DNA from: Aurantiacibacter odishensis
GTDB lineage: Bacteria > Pseudomonadota > Alphaproteobacteria > Sphingomonadales > Sphingomonadaceae
Assembly: GCF_003605195.1 (NCBI RefSeq)
Contig: NZ_QYOS01000023.1
Span: 186,001 to 250,000, forward strand
Reading direction: 5' to 3'
Length of the DNA: 64,000 nt
The stretch's first letter is position 1. The number at the start of each line of letters is the position of its first letter. This document shows positions 45,256 to 57,373 of the stretch, in pieces. The notes below the pieces were generated by a model that was given only the letters and a program-made list of their open reading frames with translations, searched no databases and had not been told where the DNA came from. Position numbers and translations under genes: made by a program.

Positions 45256-46460
45256 CCCGCGAAGCCGCCATCGTTTCCACCGCCCGCTCGCCCATCGGCA
45301 AGGCCCATCGCGGCGCGTTCAACGCCACCATGCCCGACAGGCTGGCCGCTCATGTGATCGACGCCGCGCTCGATCGCGCCGGGATAGAGCCTGAGCGGGT
45401 GGAGGACCTCTACTGGGGCTGCGGCAACCAGTACGGCCCGCAGTTCTACAACCTTGGCCGCATGAGCGTGTTCGGGAGCAAATTGCCCCAAAGCGTTCCC
45501 GCGATGACGCTGGACCGCAAATGCGCCTCCGGCCTCACCACCGTGGCGCTGGCCGCGCGCAGCATCATGGCAGGCGATGCCGACGTGCTGATGGCGGGCG
45601 GCTGCGAATCGATCTCGCTCACCATGGTGCCGGGCATCGTCGATCCCTCGTGGCGTTCGCCGAACGTGCTGGAGCACGAGCCGGACGCCTACATGGCGAT
45701 GATCGAAACCGCCGAGATCGTGGCCGAGCGATACAACGTGCCGCGCGAGGCGCAGGATCGCTTCGGCGCGGAAAGCCAGCAGCGCGCCGCCGCCGCTACC
45801 GAGGCCGGGCGGCTCGCCGAGGAAATCGTCCCGCTCACCACAGAGAAGGTGATCCGCGCCAAGGACGGCAGCGAGATGGGCCGCGAAACGGTGACGCTGG
45901 AAGCCGACGAAGGCATCCGCCCCGGCACGACCTACGAGGTGCTTGCGGGCCTCAACCCCGTGTTCAGGGACGGCGCGAAAGTGAAGCAGGGCCAGCATAT
46001 CACTGCAGGCAACGCCAGCCAGCTCTCGGACGGCGCGGCGGCGCAAGTGCTGATGGACCGCGCCACGGCAGAGGCCGAGGGGCGCGAGGTGCTGGGCATT
46101 TTCCGAAGCTTCGCCTCCGCCGGATGCGCGCCCGACGAAATGGGCATCGGCCCCGTCTTCGCCATTCCCAAGCTGCTCGACCGCGCCGGGCTTTCGGTGG
46201 GCGATATCGGCCTGTGGGAGATCAACGAGGCCTTTGCCAGCCAGGCGCTCTACTGCCGCGACCACCTCGGCATCGATCCCGACAGGCTCAACGTCAACGG
46301 CGGCGCGATTGCGCTCGGCCACCCCTTCGGCATGACCGGATCGCGGCTGGTCGGCGCAGCGCTGCTCGAAGCGCGGCGGCGCGGAGAGCGTTACGCCGTC
46401 GTCTCCATGTGCGTCGCGGGCGGCATGGGCGCTGCCGGCCTGTTCGAAATTCCTGCGTAA
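45252..46460 (+). CDS. thiolase family protein (acetyl-CoA acyltransferase)
   Basis: 402-residue beta-ketoacyl-CoA thiolase that cleaves off acetyl-CoA (or propionyl-CoA) with CoA. The nucleophile is C91 in DRKCASG. The His and second Cys are in [15 protein letters not shown] and [11 protein letters not shown]; the interior motif [11 protein letters not shown] is also present. It is translationally coupled to the preceding acyl-CoA dehydrogenase and followed 12 nt later by the next one, so one transcript encodes several steps of a degradation spiral. Confidence 0.95.
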   Translation: MTREAAIVSTARSPIGKAHRGAFNATMPDRLAAHVIDAALDRAGIEPERVEDLYWGCGNQYGPQFYNLGRMSVFGSKLPQSVPAMTLDRKCASGLTTVALAARSIMAGDADVLMAGGCESISLTMVPGIVDPSWRSPNVLEHEPDAYMAMIETAEIVAERYNVPREAQDRFGAESQQRAAAATEAGRLAEEIVPLTTEKVIRAKDGSEMGRETVTLEADEGIRPGTTYEVLAGLNPVFRDGAKVKQGQHITAGNASQLSDGAAAQVLMDRATAEAEGREVLGIFRSFASAGCAPDEMGIGPVFAIPKLLDRAGLSVGDIGLWEINEAFASQALYCRDHLGIDPDRLNVNGGAIALGHPFGMTGSRLVGAALLEARRRGERYAVVSMCVAGGMGAAGLFEIPA

Positions 46461-46472
46461 GCGAGAGAAGCC

Positions 46473-47669
46473 ATGAACCTTGAATATACTCCCGAAGAGG
46501 AAGCCTTCCGCGAGGAAGTCCGCACCTTCCTGAAGGAAAAGCTGCCCGCGCGCCTTTCCAGCAAGGTGCGCGAGGGCAAGCACCTGACCAAGGCCGACAT
46601 GGAGGAATGGCACGCCATCCTCAACGAGAAGGGCTGGCTCGCCCCGCACTGGCCGGAGAAATACGGCGGCACCGACTGGTCGGTGATGCAGAAGTTCATT
46701 TTCGAGACCGAGACCGCGATGGCCCACGCGCCGCGCATCGTGCCCTTTGGCCTCTCCATGCTCGCGCCAGTGCTGATCAAGTACGGCACCGAAGAACAGT
46801 GCCGGCACTACCTGCCGCGCATCCTCGATGGCACGGACTGGTGGTGCCAGGGCTACTCGGAGCCGGGAGCCGGGTCTGACCTTGCCAGCCTGAAGACCAG
46901 CGCGGTGCGCGAAGGCGACCATTACATCGTCAACGGTCAAAAGACCTGGACGACGCTGGGCCAGCACGCCGACTGGATCTTCTGCCTTGTCCGCACCGAC
47001 AGCAGCGGGAAGAAGCAGGAGGGTATCTCCTTCCTGCTGATCGACATGAAATCGCCCGGCATCGAGGTGCGCCCGATCAAGCTGCTGGATGGTGATGCAG
47101 AGGTGAACGAGGTGTTCTTCACCGACGTGAAGGTGCCTGTAGAAAACCTCGTGGGCGAGGAGAACAAGGGCTGGACCTACGCCAAGTACCTGCTGACTTA
47201 CGAGCGCACGAACATCGCCGGGATCGGCGCGAGCATGGCCGCGCTGGAACAGCTGAAGCACGTGGCCCGCACCACCAAGAAGAACGGCACCCTGCTGATC
47301 GACGATCCGCTGTTCGCGCAGCGGCTGGCGCGGCTGGAGATCGACCTCGAGAACATGAAGACCACGAACTTGCGCGTGCTGGATGCGGCAGGCAAGGGCG
47401 GCGCGCCGGTGGCGGAAAGCTCCATGCTGAAAATCCGCGGCACCGAGATCCGGCAGGAAATCGGCGCGCTGATGCGCCGCGCGGCGGGTCGCTATGCCCA
47501 GCCCTTCGTCGCGGAGAGCCTGGAGGAAGGCTATAACGGCACGCCCATCGGGCCCGAGTGGACCGGCCCCGTCTCGTCGCAATATTTCAACAACCGCAAA
47601 CTTTCGATCTTCGGCGGCTCCAACGAGGTGCAGCGCGAGATCATCACCAAGGCCATACTGGAGCTCTGA
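46473..47669 (+). CDS. acyl-CoA dehydrogenase family protein (2)
   Basis: 398 residues. Motifs are [16 protein letters not shown] (substrate loop), VNGQKTWTTLGQHADW and, at the end, FGGSNEVQREIITKAILEL. It resembles the larger partner of heteromeric acyl-CoA dehydrogenases used on steroid side chains and other bulky acyl-CoAs, in which two unequal subunits pair. The next gene, 5 nt downstream, has the shape of the smaller partner. That pairing is an inference from family knowledge. A ribosome site GCGAGAGAAG precedes ATG 46473. Confidence 0.93.
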   Translation: MNLEYTPEEEAFREEVRTFLKEKLPARLSSKVREGKHLTKADMEEWHAILNEKGWLAPHWPEKYGGTDWSVMQKFIFETETAMAHAPRIVPFGLSMLAPVLIKYGTEEQCRHYLPRILDGTDWWCQGYSEPGAGSDLASLKTSAVREGDHYIVNGQKTWTTLGQHADWIFCLVRTDSSGKKQEGISFLLIDMKSPGIEVRPIKLLDGDAEVNEVFFTDVKVPVENLVGEENKGWTYAKYLLTYERTNIAGIGASMAALEQLKHVARTTKKNGTLLIDDPLFAQRLARLEIDLENMKTTNLRVLDAAGKGGAPVAESSMLKIRGTEIRQEIGALMRRAAGRYAQPFVAESLEEGYNGTPIGPEWTGPVSSQYFNNRKLSIFGGSNEVQREIITKAILEL

Positions 47670-47674
47670 TCGTC

Positions 47675-48744
<1,070 letters not shown>

Positions 48745-48748
<4 letters not shown>

Positions 48749-49881
48749 TAGCCGTCCATGCGGGCTAGCCGGTCCGCATGGAAATCGGCATCGCCGAACA
48801 TTTCGGCCAGCACGCGCTGGCGCTTCATGAAGAAACCGACGTCGTACTCGTCGGTCATGCCGATGCCGCCGTGCATCTGCACCGCCTCTCGCACGGCAAG
48901 GCCGCTGGCCATACCCGCCATCGCCTTGGCGACCGACGCATCGCGGTCCGCATCGGCGCTGCCTGCATCGAGCGACTGCTGCGCCTTCAGCGTGGCGGCG
49001 CGGGCAACTTCCATCTCGCTGTAGAGGTGCGCGGCGCGGTGTTGCAGCGCCTGGTAGCTGCCGATCACGCGGCCGAACTGCTTGCGCTGCTTGAGGTAGT
49101 CGAGCGTCATGGCGCTCGCCCCTTCGGCAACGCCCACCATTTCGGAAGATGCCCCGGCGCGAACCACGCTCAGCACCCGGTTGAGCAATGCCCTGCCGCC
49201 GTCGACTTCGCCGATCACCGCGCTGCCGTCCAGTTCCACCCCGTCCAAGTCCACGCGCGCGGCGAAGCTGGAGTCGGCCAGCCGCTCGGCCTTGACGGTG
49301 ATGCCCGGCTGGCTGCGCGGCACGGCGAACAGAGTCACGCCGTCCTCGTCCGAGCCATCACCGGAAGTGCGCGCGGAAACGATCAGCAGGTCCGCCTCGT
49401 GCCCGAAGGCGACGAACTGTTTTTCACCCGATAGGCGGAATCCGTTGCCCTGCCGCTCCGCTTTCAGCCCGACATGGCGCGGGCGGTGCTTCGCCGCCTC
49501 GTCCAGCGCCAGCGCCGCCACCGTCTCGCCCGCGATGATGCCCGGCAGCCAAGCCTGCTTCAGCGGCGCGTCTGCGCCGCGCAGGGCCTCAACCGCGCCC
49601 ACCGCCGTGCCGATGAAAGGCGAGGGGGTGAGATTACGCCCGATTTCTTCCAGCACGATGCCCGCCTCGACATGACCCATGCCGAGGCCACCGTCAGCCT
49701 CGTCCACCAGCACGCCGGTGAAGCCCATCTCGCCGAACTGCCGCCAAAGGTCGCGGCTGAACCCCGCCGGATCGTCTGCATCGCGAAGCGTGCGCAGGTG
49801 GGAGACAGGCGCCTCGCTCGCCATGAAGGGGCGCACGGTGTCGGCGAGGGTTTCCTGATCGTCGTCTAGGAACAGCGGCAT
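48745..49881 (-). CDS. acyl-CoA dehydrogenase family protein (4), probable partner of (5)
   Basis: 378 residues starting MPLFLDDDQETLADT, similar in layout to protein (3), with RKQFGRVIGSYQALQHRAA and QMHGGIGMTDEYD at the C-terminus. The start, ATG 49881, is one base after the stop of (5). It is the last gene of the minus-strand operon that begins with the phosphotransferase at 55983. It is probably the small partner of (5), making a second heteromeric dehydrogenase in the same island. Confidence 0.9.
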
Positions 49882-49882
49882 G

Positions 49883-51067
49883 TCAGCCCTCCGGCAGTTC
49901 GAGGATGCGCTTGGCGATGATATTGAGCTGGATTTCGCTCGTCCCGCCCTCGATGGAGTTGGCCTTCGTGCGCAGCCAGGCGCGCGCGGCCTTTCCCCCA
50001 CCCGAATTCTCGCTATCCCATTCCAGCGCATCGCTGCCGCCCGCCGCCATCAGCAGTTCGTGACGGTCCTTGTTCAGCTCGGTGCCGTAGTATTTCATCA
50101 TGCTGGGCTGCGCGGGGTGAATCTTGCCTGCCTTCAGACGGTCGATGAACCGCTCGCTCATTGCGGCGAAGGCGTGGGCACGCACCTCGTACAGGGCGAT
50201 ACGCGCACGCAGTACCGGGTCGTCCAGCCGCCTCTGTTCGTCGCGCCCAATCTTCGCGAGCGCGTATTCCGATAGCAACGGCCCCTGCGCCCGTCCGCCC
50301 ATGCCGGAGATCATTTCCCGCTCGTGGCCGAGCAGGTATTTCGCCACGGTCCAGCCCTGGTTGACCGCCCCCAGCAACTGGTCCTTGGGCACTTTCACAT
50401 CGTCGAAGAATGTCTCGCAAAAGGGCGAAGCGCCGCTGATCAGCCTGATCGGTTTCGTCGAAACCCCTTCCGACTCCATGTCGAACAGCAGGAAGGAAAT
50501 GCCGCCCTGCTTCTGGCTGGTGTCGGTGCGCACAAGGCAGAATATCCAGTCCGCCTGATCGGCATAGCTTGTCCACACCTTCTGCCCGTTGACGAGGAAA
50601 TGGTCGCCCATGTCCTCCGCGCTGGTGGCAAGGCTGGCGAGGTCTGAGCCGGCGTTCGGCTCGCTGTAACCCTGGCACCAGCGGATTTCGCCGCGCGCGA
50701 TCTTGGGCAGGTGTTCCAGCTTCTGCGCCTCGGTGCCGTATTCCAGTAGTGCGGGGCCGAGCATGGATATGCCGAAGCTTTGCAGCGGCACCCGGCAGCC
50801 GAGCGCCGCCATTTCCTGCTTCAGTACCTTGGCCTCGGCTGGCGACAGACCGCCGCCGCCGTAATCTCTCGGCCAGTCGGGCACGGTCCAGCCGCGCTGC
50901 GCCATCACGTCCAGCCATTGCTTCTGCGCGTCGCTGGCGAAAGTGAACTTGCGCCCGCCCCAGCAGATGTCCTTCTCGCTGCGCATGGGTGTGCGCATTT
51001 CGGCCGGGCAATTCGCCTCCAGCCAGTCGCGCGCCTCCCGGCGGAAGCCTTCTAGCGCGTCAGCCAT
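49883..51067 (-). CDS. acyl-CoA dehydrogenase family protein (5)
   Basis: 394 residues with [32 protein letters not shown] and C-terminal [19 protein letters not shown]. It is a close relative of (2) in layout. Its first 8 bases overlap the end of the fadB-like gene (ATGGCTGA), so translation is coupled. Together with (4) it duplicates the (2)/(3) pair, suggesting two successive dehydrogenation steps or two chain-length or stereochemical forms of the substrate. Confidence 0.93.
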   Translation of the reverse strand: MADALEGFRREARDWLEANCPAEMRTPMRSEKDICWGGRKFTFASDAQKQWLDVMAQRGWTVPDWPRDYGGGGLSPAEAKVLKQEMAALGCRVPLQSFGISMLGPALLEYGTEAQKLEHLPKIARGEIRWCQGYSEPNAGSDLASLATSAEDMGDHFLVNGQKVWTSYADQADWIFCLVRTDTSQKQGGISFLLFDMESEGVSTKPIRLISGASPFCETFFDDVKVPKDQLLGAVNQGWTVAKYLLGHEREMISGMGGRAQGPLLSEYALAKIGRDEQRRLDDPVLRARIALYEVRAHAFAAMSERFIDRLKAGKIHPAQPSMMKYYGTELNKDRHELLMAAGGSDALEWDSENSGGGKAARAWLRTKANSIEGGTSEIQLNIIAKRILELPEG

Positions 51068-53096
51068 TGAACGTCTCGCCCTTCGCCGCCTTGTCGCGCA
51101 GCAATGGGCTCACTTCCATGCCGTGCTTCTCCAGCCCCGCCAGAACCGTATCGAGCCCGATGGTATCGGCCCAGAACATCGGCCCGCCGGTGTGCGGCGG
51201 CCAGCCGTAGCCGTTGACCCACACGGTATCGATGTCGCTCGCGCGCTGGGCCACGCCTTCCTCCAGGATCAACGCGCCCTCGTTCACCATCGGATAGAGC
51301 TGCCGCTCGCGGATTTCCTCGTCGGAGATATCGCGCTGCGCCTTGCCCGATTTCACGGCGAAGTCGGCGATCACCGCGTCCACTTCGTCAGATGGCGTAC
51401 GCTGGCGGTTCTCGTCGTAATCGTAGAAGCCCTTGCCGGTCTTCTGCCCGCGCCGCCCGCGCTCGCACAACACTTCGCGCACGCTGGAGCTGCTCGTCTT
51501 GTCCGGGTCCCAGCCGATATCGAGACCGGCAAGATCGGCCATCTGGAACGGCCCCATCGGGAAGCCGAAATCGGTCAGCACCCTGTCCACCTGCGCCGGC
51601 CGCGCGCCTTCCATCAACAGCTCACTTGCCTGCTCCTGCCGCTTGGCCAGCATACGGTTGCCGATGAAGCCGTGGCACACGCCGGAAACCACCGCGACCT
51701 TGCCGATTTTCTTGGCCAGATCCATCGCGGTTGCCATCACCTGCGGGCTGGTCCTGTCGCCGCGCACGACCTCCAGCAGGCGCATGATGTTGGCGGGCGA
51801 AAAGAAGTGCAGGCCCACCACCTGCTCTGGCCGCGAGGTGCAGGCAGCGATTTCGTTCACATCCAGATAGCTGGTGTTCGAGGCCATGATGGCCTCCGGC
51901 TTGCAGATCGTATCCAGCTTGCCGAACACGTCCTTCTTGATCGCCATCAGTTCGAAAACTGCCTCGATCACCAGGTCGCAATCGGCGAGGTCCTGATAAT
52001 CGAGCGAGGTGGTTAGGTGGCCCATCGCCTTGTCCACCTGCTCGGCACTCATGCGCCCTTTGCGCGCCGTGGCATCGTAATTCTTGCGGATGATCCCGAC
52101 GCCGCGATCGAGCGCCTCCTGCTCGCGCTCCACAATGGTGACATCGTATCCGGCGGAGAGAAAGTTCATCGCGATCCCGCCGCCCATCGTGCCAGCGCCG
52201 ATGATGCCGACCTTGCTGATCGGGAGCGGCACCGCGTCCCTCGGCAAGCCGTCGATCTTGCCTGCCTGCCGTTCTGCAAAGAACACGTGGCGCAGGGCCT
52301 TCGACTGGTCGCCCATCACCAGTTCCATGAAGAACTCACGTTCCTTGGCGATGCCCTCGTCGTAGGGAAGCTGCGTCGCAAGCTCGACCGCCTCGATGCA
52401 GCGTGCCGGCGCGTCGAGACCCTTCAGGCGGCGCGCGTTCTTCTCGCGAAATGCCTTGAACACGCCGGGATCGTGCTGGTCGATCCTGTCGGTGCGCTTG
52501 CTGGAGACGGGATGCTCGCTGCGCCCCGCCACTTCGCGGGCGAAAGCGATGGCTTCCTGGCGCAGGTTTTCCGGCGCCACAATCCGGTCGAGCAGTCCGA
52601 TTGCCTCGGCCTTCTTTGACGAAACGGGGTTGCCCGTCACGATGATGGGCAGCGCTTCCTCCACGCCCACCACGCGCGGCAGGCGCTGGGTGCCGCCCGC
52701 GCCGGGCAGGATGCCGATCTTCACTTCGGGAAGGCCGATCTTGGTCGCGGGAATGCCGATGCGGTAGTTGCATCCCAGCGCGATCTCGCAGCCGCCTCCC
52801 AGCGCCGTGCCGTTCAGCGCCACGACCACGGGCTTGTCGAGGTTCTCGATGGAGTCGATCAGTTCGGGCAGCGTGGGATGGACCGGGGGCTTGCCGAACT
52901 CGGTGATGTCTGCCCCGCCGGAGAACATACGACCCTCTGCGCGGATCACCACGGCCTTCACGCCCTCATCATTCGCGGCTTCATCCACGGCCGCCGCCAT
53001 TGCGTTGCGGACTTCGGTGGAGAAGGCGTTCACCGGCGGATTGTCGAGCGTGACGACAAGGACTTCGCCTTCGCGCGTGGTGGTGACTTTGGACAT
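51060..53096 (-). CDS. multifunctional enoyl-CoA hydratase / 3-hydroxyacyl-CoA dehydrogenase (FadB/FadJ-type)
   Basis: 678 residues. The N-terminal crotonase domain (about 1-190) has oxyanion-hole [13 protein letters not shown] and catalytic Glu in [15 protein letters not shown]. The NAD domain starts near 292 with [13 protein letters not shown] and carries SNTS and GLHFFSPA with the catalytic His; two C-terminal HCDH domains follow. It performs hydration and oxidation of enoyl-CoA. GGGAG precedes ATG 53096. A 233-nt gap separates it from the upstream SDR, wide for this operon, and contains motif copy 2, so the gene may have its own promoter. Confidence 0.94.
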   Translation of the reverse strand: MSKVTTTREGEVLVVTLDNPPVNAFSTEVRNAMAAAVDEAANDEGVKAVVIRAEGRMFSGGADITEFGKPPVHPTLPELIDSIENLDKPVVVALNGTALGGGCEIALGCNYRIGIPATKIGLPEVKIGILPGAGGTQRLPRVVGVEEALPIIVTGNPVSSKKAEAIGLLDRIVAPENLRQEAIAFAREVAGRSEHPVSSKRTDRIDQHDPGVFKAFREKNARRLKGLDAPARCIEAVELATQLPYDEGIAKEREFFMELVMGDQSKALRHVFFAERQAGKIDGLPRDAVPLPISKVGIIGAGTMGGGIAMNFLSAGYDVTIVEREQEALDRGVGIIRKNYDATARKGRMSAEQVDKAMGHLTTSLDYQDLADCDLVIEAVFELMAIKKDVFGKLDTICKPEAIMASNTSYLDVNEIAACTSRPEQVVGLHFFSPANIMRLLEVVRGDRTSPQVMATAMDLAKKIGKVAVVSGVCHGFIGNRMLAKRQEQASELLMEGARPAQVDRVLTDFGFPMGPFQMADLAGLDIGWDPDKTSSSSVREVLCERGRRGQKTGKGFYDYDENRQRTPSDEVDAVIADFAVKSGKAQRDISDEEIRERQLYPMVNEGALILEEGVAQRASDIDTVWVNGYGWPPHTGGPMFWADTIGLDTVLAGLEKHGMEVSPLLRDKAAKGETFNG

Positions 53097-53175
53097 GCTG
53101 GCTCCCGTTCAGACTGGCTGCGCCCGCGGACCGACAAAAGGCCGCCGCGACTCTGCTTCGTGCACAGCCGTAGGA

Positions 53176-53192
53176 CATACCGTGTTTTCAGA
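53176..53192 (+). promoter_or_regulatory. putative operator (17-bp motif, copy 2)
   Basis: CATACCGTGTTTTCAGA lies 80 nt upstream of the fadB-like start and differs at two positions from copy 1 before the acyl-CoA synthetase. On the minus strand TTGTCT with a 17-nt spacing to TACGGC gives a weak promoter-like arrangement across it. Confidence 0.4.
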
Positions 53193-53329
53193 CAAGCGGC
53201 TTTGCCGAGTCGCCGTAAGGGCCTTGCGAGTGCGTCGGGCCACACCTCGCCACGGCATTGCTGGGTTCGGCGGTATCGCGCCGCGACCCCTTGCTGTCCG
53301 TTCCCTGGCCCTTGCCCCTGCGCCGCCCG

Positions 53330-54130
53330 TCAGCCTCGCGCCAGCCCCGGAGGCCGCGTGACAGGGTGCGAAGTGGAAAGCCCGCCGTCGACCACCGTGA
53401 TCTGGCCGTGGACGTAGCTGGCCGCGTCGGAGGCGAGGAACAGCGCGACTCTCGCGATCTCCTCGGGCTCGCCGCCGCGCCCCAGCGGGTTGAGCAGTCC
53501 GATCCTGTCTTCCAGTCCCTTCGCCCGCGCATTCTCGTAGAGCGGCGCGGTCATTCCCGTCTCGATCAGGCCGGGGCAGATGCCGTTGATGCGCACGCCG
53601 GTGCCCGCAAGCTGCTGCGCCGCCGTCTGCACCAGGTTGATGACACCTGCCTTGGACGCCGAATAGGGCGCAGGCCCGGCGCCGGAACGCAGGCCCGCGA
53701 CCGAGGCGGTGCAGACGATAGCCCCACCGCCGCTTTCGCTGATTGCAGGCGTTGCATGTTTCACCGCGCAGAACGGGCCGATCAGGTTGACGCGCAGCAC
53801 TTCGGCCCAGTTGGCGGCATCGCTGTCGAAGAACCCCTCCCGCGCCGTGCCGGTGATCCCGGCATTGGCGAAGAACACATGCAGGCCGCCGAAAGCCTCG
53901 CGCGCCTGGCTCACCAGCGCGACGATATCGGCCTCTTCCGCAGCGTCGCCCGTCATGCCGATGGCCTGCCCGCCTGCATCCTTCACCGCTTCCACCGTAT
54001 CGGCGACATTGGAGGATCGGTCGAACGCGACGACCTTTGCCCCCTCGGCTGCGAACAGCAGCGCGCTCGCCCGGCCGATGCCGGAAGCAGCCCCCGTGAT
54101 GCAGGCGACCTTGCCGGAAAGCTGGCCCAC
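53330..54130 (-). CDS. SDR family oxidoreductase (1)
   Basis: 266-residue short-chain dehydrogenase. It has the [10 protein letters not shown] cofactor loop, the NAG motif in FFANAGITG, a catalytic S in CTASVAG and YSASK (Tyr-x-x-x-Lys), and C-terminal GQITVVDGG. The start is GTG 54130, overlapping the TAG of the upstream SDR by one base; this gives the normal length and [13 protein letters not shown]. It probably acts on a hydroxy or keto group of the pathway substrate. Confidence 0.92.
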   Translation of the reverse strand: MGQLSGKVACITGAASGIGRASALLFAAEGAKVVAFDRSSNVADTVEAVKDAGGQAIGMTGDAAEEADIVALVSQAREAFGGLHVFFANAGITGTAREGFFDSDAANWAEVLRVNLIGPFCAVKHATPAISESGGGAIVCTASVAGLRSGAGPAPYSASKAGVINLVQTAAQQLAGTGVRINGICPGLIETGMTAPLYENARAKGLEDRIGLLNPLGRGGEPEEIARVALFLASDAASYVHGQITVVDGGLSTSHPVTRPPGLARG

Positions 54131-54906
54131 TACATCCCTGACCCGATGGTGACGCCGCCGTCGATCACCATCATCTGCCCTGTCATCCACGCACCCGCAT
54201 CGCTGGCGAGATAGACCGCCGCCCCGGCGATATCGCGGGGCTCGCCCAGCCTGCGCATGGGGGTGACGGCGGCGGTGCGATCATGCGCCTTCTGGTCTTC
54301 CCACAGGGCGCGGGCGAAGTCCGTCTTCACCACGCCGGGCGCGATGGCGTTGATGCGGATATTGTCCTTGCCGACTTCCACCGCGTAGTTGCGCACCAGC
54401 TGGAAATCTGCCGCTTTGGAGATGTTGTAGGCGCCGATCATGGCCGACCCGCGAAGGCCGCCGATGCTGGAAACCACCACGATCGCGCCCCCGCCGCTCG
54501 CCCGCATGTCAGGCAGGGCAAGCTGCACCAGCCAATGGTTGGAAAGCACGTTGTTGTCGAGGATCTTGCGGAACTGCTCGTCCGTGATCCCGTCCATTGA
54601 ACCGTAGTAGGGATTGCTCGCCGCGTTGCAGACGAGAACGTCGATCGGGCCGAGTTTCTTGTGCGTCTGCTCGACGAGCTTCTCGAGCGCTTCCTTCTCG
54701 GAGATGCTGGCGGCGATAGCGACGGCGGTGCCCTCCCCGTGCTTTGCGTTGATCGCGGCGGCCACGTCTTCGCAGGCGTCCTGCTTGCGGCTGGAAATGA
54801 CGACGCGCGCGCCGTGGGCGGCGAGTTCCTCCGCAATGGCGCGGCCGATCCCGCGCGAAGATCCGGTGATGACGGCAACCTTACCGGTGCAATCGAACAG
54901 CGACAT
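54130..54906 (-). CDS. SDR family oxidoreductase (2)
   Basis: 258-residue short-chain dehydrogenase with [14 protein letters not shown] in [17 protein letters not shown] and YNISKAAD as active-site region, and GQMMVIDGG near the end. It is similar to SDRs next to acyl-CoA dehydrogenases in other proteobacterial degradation clusters. AAGGAG lies 9 nt before ATG 54906. It is the second gene of the minus-strand operon, 30 nt after the phosphotransferase. Confidence 0.93.
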   Translation of the reverse strand: MSLFDCTGKVAVITGSSRGIGRAIAEELAAHGARVVISSRKQDACEDVAAAINAKHGEGTAVAIAASISEKEALEKLVEQTHKKLGPIDVLVCNAASNPYYGSMDGITDEQFRKILDNNVLSNHWLVQLALPDMRASGGGAIVVVSSIGGLRGSAMIGAYNISKAADFQLVRNYAVEVGKDNIRINAIAPGVVKTDFARALWEDQKAHDRTAAVTPMRRLGEPRDIAGAAVYLASDAGAWMTGQMMVIDGGVTIGSGM

Positions 54907-54936
54907 GGGTCGTACTCCTTGAGATATTTGGGAAAT

Positions 54937-55983
54937 TCAGGCTCCGGCCTTCTTGGCGAAACCAAGGGCTGCATCGGCCAGCGGCTCCACCATCGCGGCT
55001 TTCTTCTGCGCGTCCTTGCTGGAGGCGTTACCGTCGATGATGCGCTTCTTGATGCCTTGGAGAATGCCGACGAGGCGGAACAGGTTGTAGGCGAAATACC
55101 AGTTCATGTCGGGCACGCTGCTGCGGCCCGTGGCCTCGCAATACTGGCGGGTGATCTCCTCCAGCGAGGGGATACCCAGCTCCTCCAGGTCCAGCCCGCC
55201 AAGCTGCGCGTTGCGCCCCTGCCGGGGCAGCGCCCAGTTCATCGCTAAGTAGGTGAAATCGGCCAGGGGATCGCCCAGCGTCGAAAGCTCCCAGTCCAGC
55301 ACCGCGCGCACTTCCGGCCCATCGGGGGCGTAGATAAGGTTGTCGATCCGGTAGTCGCCGTGGATGATGCTCGTGCGCTCCTGTTCCGGCACCGTGTCAG
55401 GCAGGAATTCGATGAGGCGCTCGACGGCGGCAAGATCGTCGGTTTGAGAGGCGCGGTACTGCTTGGTCCAGCGGCCAACCTGCCGCTCGAAATAGTTGCC
55501 CGGCGCGCCGTAATCGCCAAGCCCTGCCTCCTGCGGATCGACGGCGTGGAGCCGCGCCAGCGTGTCGACCATCGCGTGGTAGATGGGCGCGCGCTCCTCC
55601 TTCGCGCAATCGGGCAGCGCGCCGTCCCAGAACACCCGGCCCTCCACCATGTCCATGATGTAGAACGGGGAGCCGATCACCCCCTCGTCCTCGCACAGCG
55701 CATGGGGCTTCGCCACCGGCAGGCCGAGCGGATGCAGCGCGCTGATCAGCCGGTACTCGCGCTCCACCGCGTGGGCGGACGGTAGGATTGTGCCGAACGG
55801 CTTGCGTCGCAGGACGTAACTGCGCCCGCCGCATTCCATCCGATAGGTAGGATTGGACTGCCCGCCGGAAAACTTGACGATCGAATCAACCCGACCCTCC
55901 AGCGCAGAATTGCCCGCAATCCAACGCGACAGGCTGTCACCGTCGAGATCGGCGAACCGGTCCTGCTCGCTATCCGTCATCAA
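54937..55983 (-). CDS. phosphotransferase family protein (APH-like, ACAD10/11-associated type)
   Basis: 348-residue kinase-like protein. The N-lobe has FSGGQSNPTY and VLRRKP (ATP lysine region); the catalytic loop is HGDYRIDN and the metal-binding DWE lies in VLDWELSTLGD. Homologues are fused to or adjacent to acyl-CoA dehydrogenases and phosphorylate hydroxyacyl-CoA before dehydration. That role suits this operon but is inferred. It is the first gene of the minus-strand operon and diverges from the double-TetR gene with 115 nt between starts. Confidence 0.9.
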   Translation of the reverse strand: MMTDSEQDRFADLDGDSLSRWIAGNSALEGRVDSIVKFSGGQSNPTYRMECGGRSYVLRRKPFGTILPSAHAVEREYRLISALHPLGLPVAKPHALCEDEGVIGSPFYIMDMVEGRVFWDGALPDCAKEERAPIYHAMVDTLARLHAVDPQEAGLGDYGAPGNYFERQVGRWTKQYRASQTDDLAAVERLIEFLPDTVPEQERTSIIHGDYRIDNLIYAPDGPEVRAVLDWELSTLGDPLADFTYLAMNWALPRQGRNAQLGGLDLEELGIPSLEEITRQYCEATGRSSVPDMNWYFAYNLFRLVGILQGIKKRIIDGNASSKDAQKKAAMVEPLADAALGFAKKAGA

Positions 55984-56098
55984 GGCACCTCGTTTTCACC
56001 ATTTGAAGATACCATACGTTCGAAACTTGGCCGAGGACAACCTCTTTCCGTTTATCCTTTTGCTTGGCGAACGGACCTGTTTGCGGCATGAAAGGGGC

Positions 56099-57373
56099 AT
56101 GGACGCGAAAGCAATCGAAACTTCAGGGGAGGTTGGGGAACCCCAGCGCGGCCAGCGTTTCCGGCGCAAGCGCGATGCCCTGCTGGATGCGGCGACCAAC
56201 CTGATCAACGAACACGGCGCGAAGGCGACGACGCTGCAGGCCGTTTCGCAGGCGGTGGAACTGAGCACCACCAGCGTCACCTACTACTTCCCCCGCAAGG
56301 ATGTACTGGCCGCCGCCGTTTTCGAACGCGCCATTGGTCGCCTGCGCGAATATGTGGACGAGGCGGCGAAGGAGGCCACGCCCCGCGAACGTGTGCGTTG
56401 TCTGTTGCAGCTTCATATCGATCTGCGCGCCGCCGTGCTTGACGGCACCGATGTGCCCATCGCAACCCTGTCCGAAGTCCGCACGCTGGACGATGCGATC
56501 CGCGAACCGTTGCTGAAGCAGTACGTCGACCTGTTCCGCGCCACACGCGCGCTGTGGGGCGATTTTCCGCAGAAGGCGAAGCCGTTGATGACGGCGCGCA
56601 CACACCTGTTGCAGGAAACCATCTTCTGGATGCCCGTCTGGCTGGCTCGCTTCCCGGCAGACGAGTTTCCGCGCGTGCACCGCCAGTTGTTCGACCTTTT
56701 CGATCACGGCCTCGCCTTACCCGAAACCGCATGGTCGCCAATTGCGCTGCCGCCCGGTGCCGATGGCGAGCCCGTGGGCGACGAGGAGCGCGGCGCGCCC
56801 AATTTCCTCGGCGTCGCCACCCGGCTTATCAACGAAAGCGGTTATCGCGGGGCCAGCGTGACTCGCATCGTCGAGGAATTGCAGGTGACGAAGGGCAGCT
56901 TCTACCATCACCTCGATGCAAAGGACGACCTGATAGCGGAGTGCTTCCGCCGCTCCTTCAGCCGCATGGCCGCAGTGCAGCAGGCGGCCGTCAGCGCGGG
57001 CGAGACGCAGTGGCAGCACCTTGAGGCGATGATGGCGCATTTCATGGATCTGCAGTTCGAGGGCGAGTTCCCGCTCACCCGCACCTCCGCATTGCAGGCG
57101 CTGCCCGCCGACGTGCGCACCGAAGTGCTGGCCAAGTCCGACCAGACCGCGCTGCGTTTCGGCAATACGCTGGTGGACGGCGCGCAGGAGGGATCGATCC
57201 GCGTAGTGAACCCGATGATCGCCAGCCAGACGATCACCGCCATGCTCAACTCCGCCTATGACCTGCGCAAATGGGCGGAGACGATGGACCGCGAGACCGC
57301 GATCCGGCTCTACGCCTCGTGCCTGACGCGCGGCATGTTTGCCGATCCGGACACCATCCTGGCCGGGGAATGA
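56099..57373 (+). CDS. double TetR-type transcriptional regulator
   Basis: 424 residues, twice the usual length. There are two HTH domains: one at about 20-66 (TLQAVSQAVELSTTSVTYYF) and one at about 235-282 (TRIVEELQVTKGSFYHHL). Each is followed by a helical ligand/dimer region, so a single chain may act as a pseudo-dimer. ATG 56099 is preceded by AAAGGGG; upstream in-frame sequence overlaps the divergent operon. It probably controls the divergent phosphotransferase-SDR-fadB operon and may respond to an acyl-CoA. ATGA overlap couples it to the downstream phosphatase. Confidence 0.9.
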   Translation: MDAKAIETSGEVGEPQRGQRFRRKRDALLDAATNLINEHGAKATTLQAVSQAVELSTTSVTYYFPRKDVLAAAVFERAIGRLREYVDEAAKEATPRERVRCLLQLHIDLRAAVLDGTDVPIATLSEVRTLDDAIREPLLKQYVDLFRATRALWGDFPQKAKPLMTARTHLLQETIFWMPVWLARFPADEFPRVHRQLFDLFDHGLALPETAWSPIALPPGADGEPVGDEERGAPNFLGVATRLINESGYRGASVTRIVEELQVTKGSFYHHLDAKDDLIAECFRRSFSRMAAVQQAAVSAGETQWQHLEAMMAHFMDLQFEGEFPLTRTSALQALPADVRTEVLAKSDQTALRFGNTLVDGAQEGSIRVVNPMIASQTITAMLNSAYDLRKWAETMDRETAIRLYASCLTRGMFADPDTILAGE

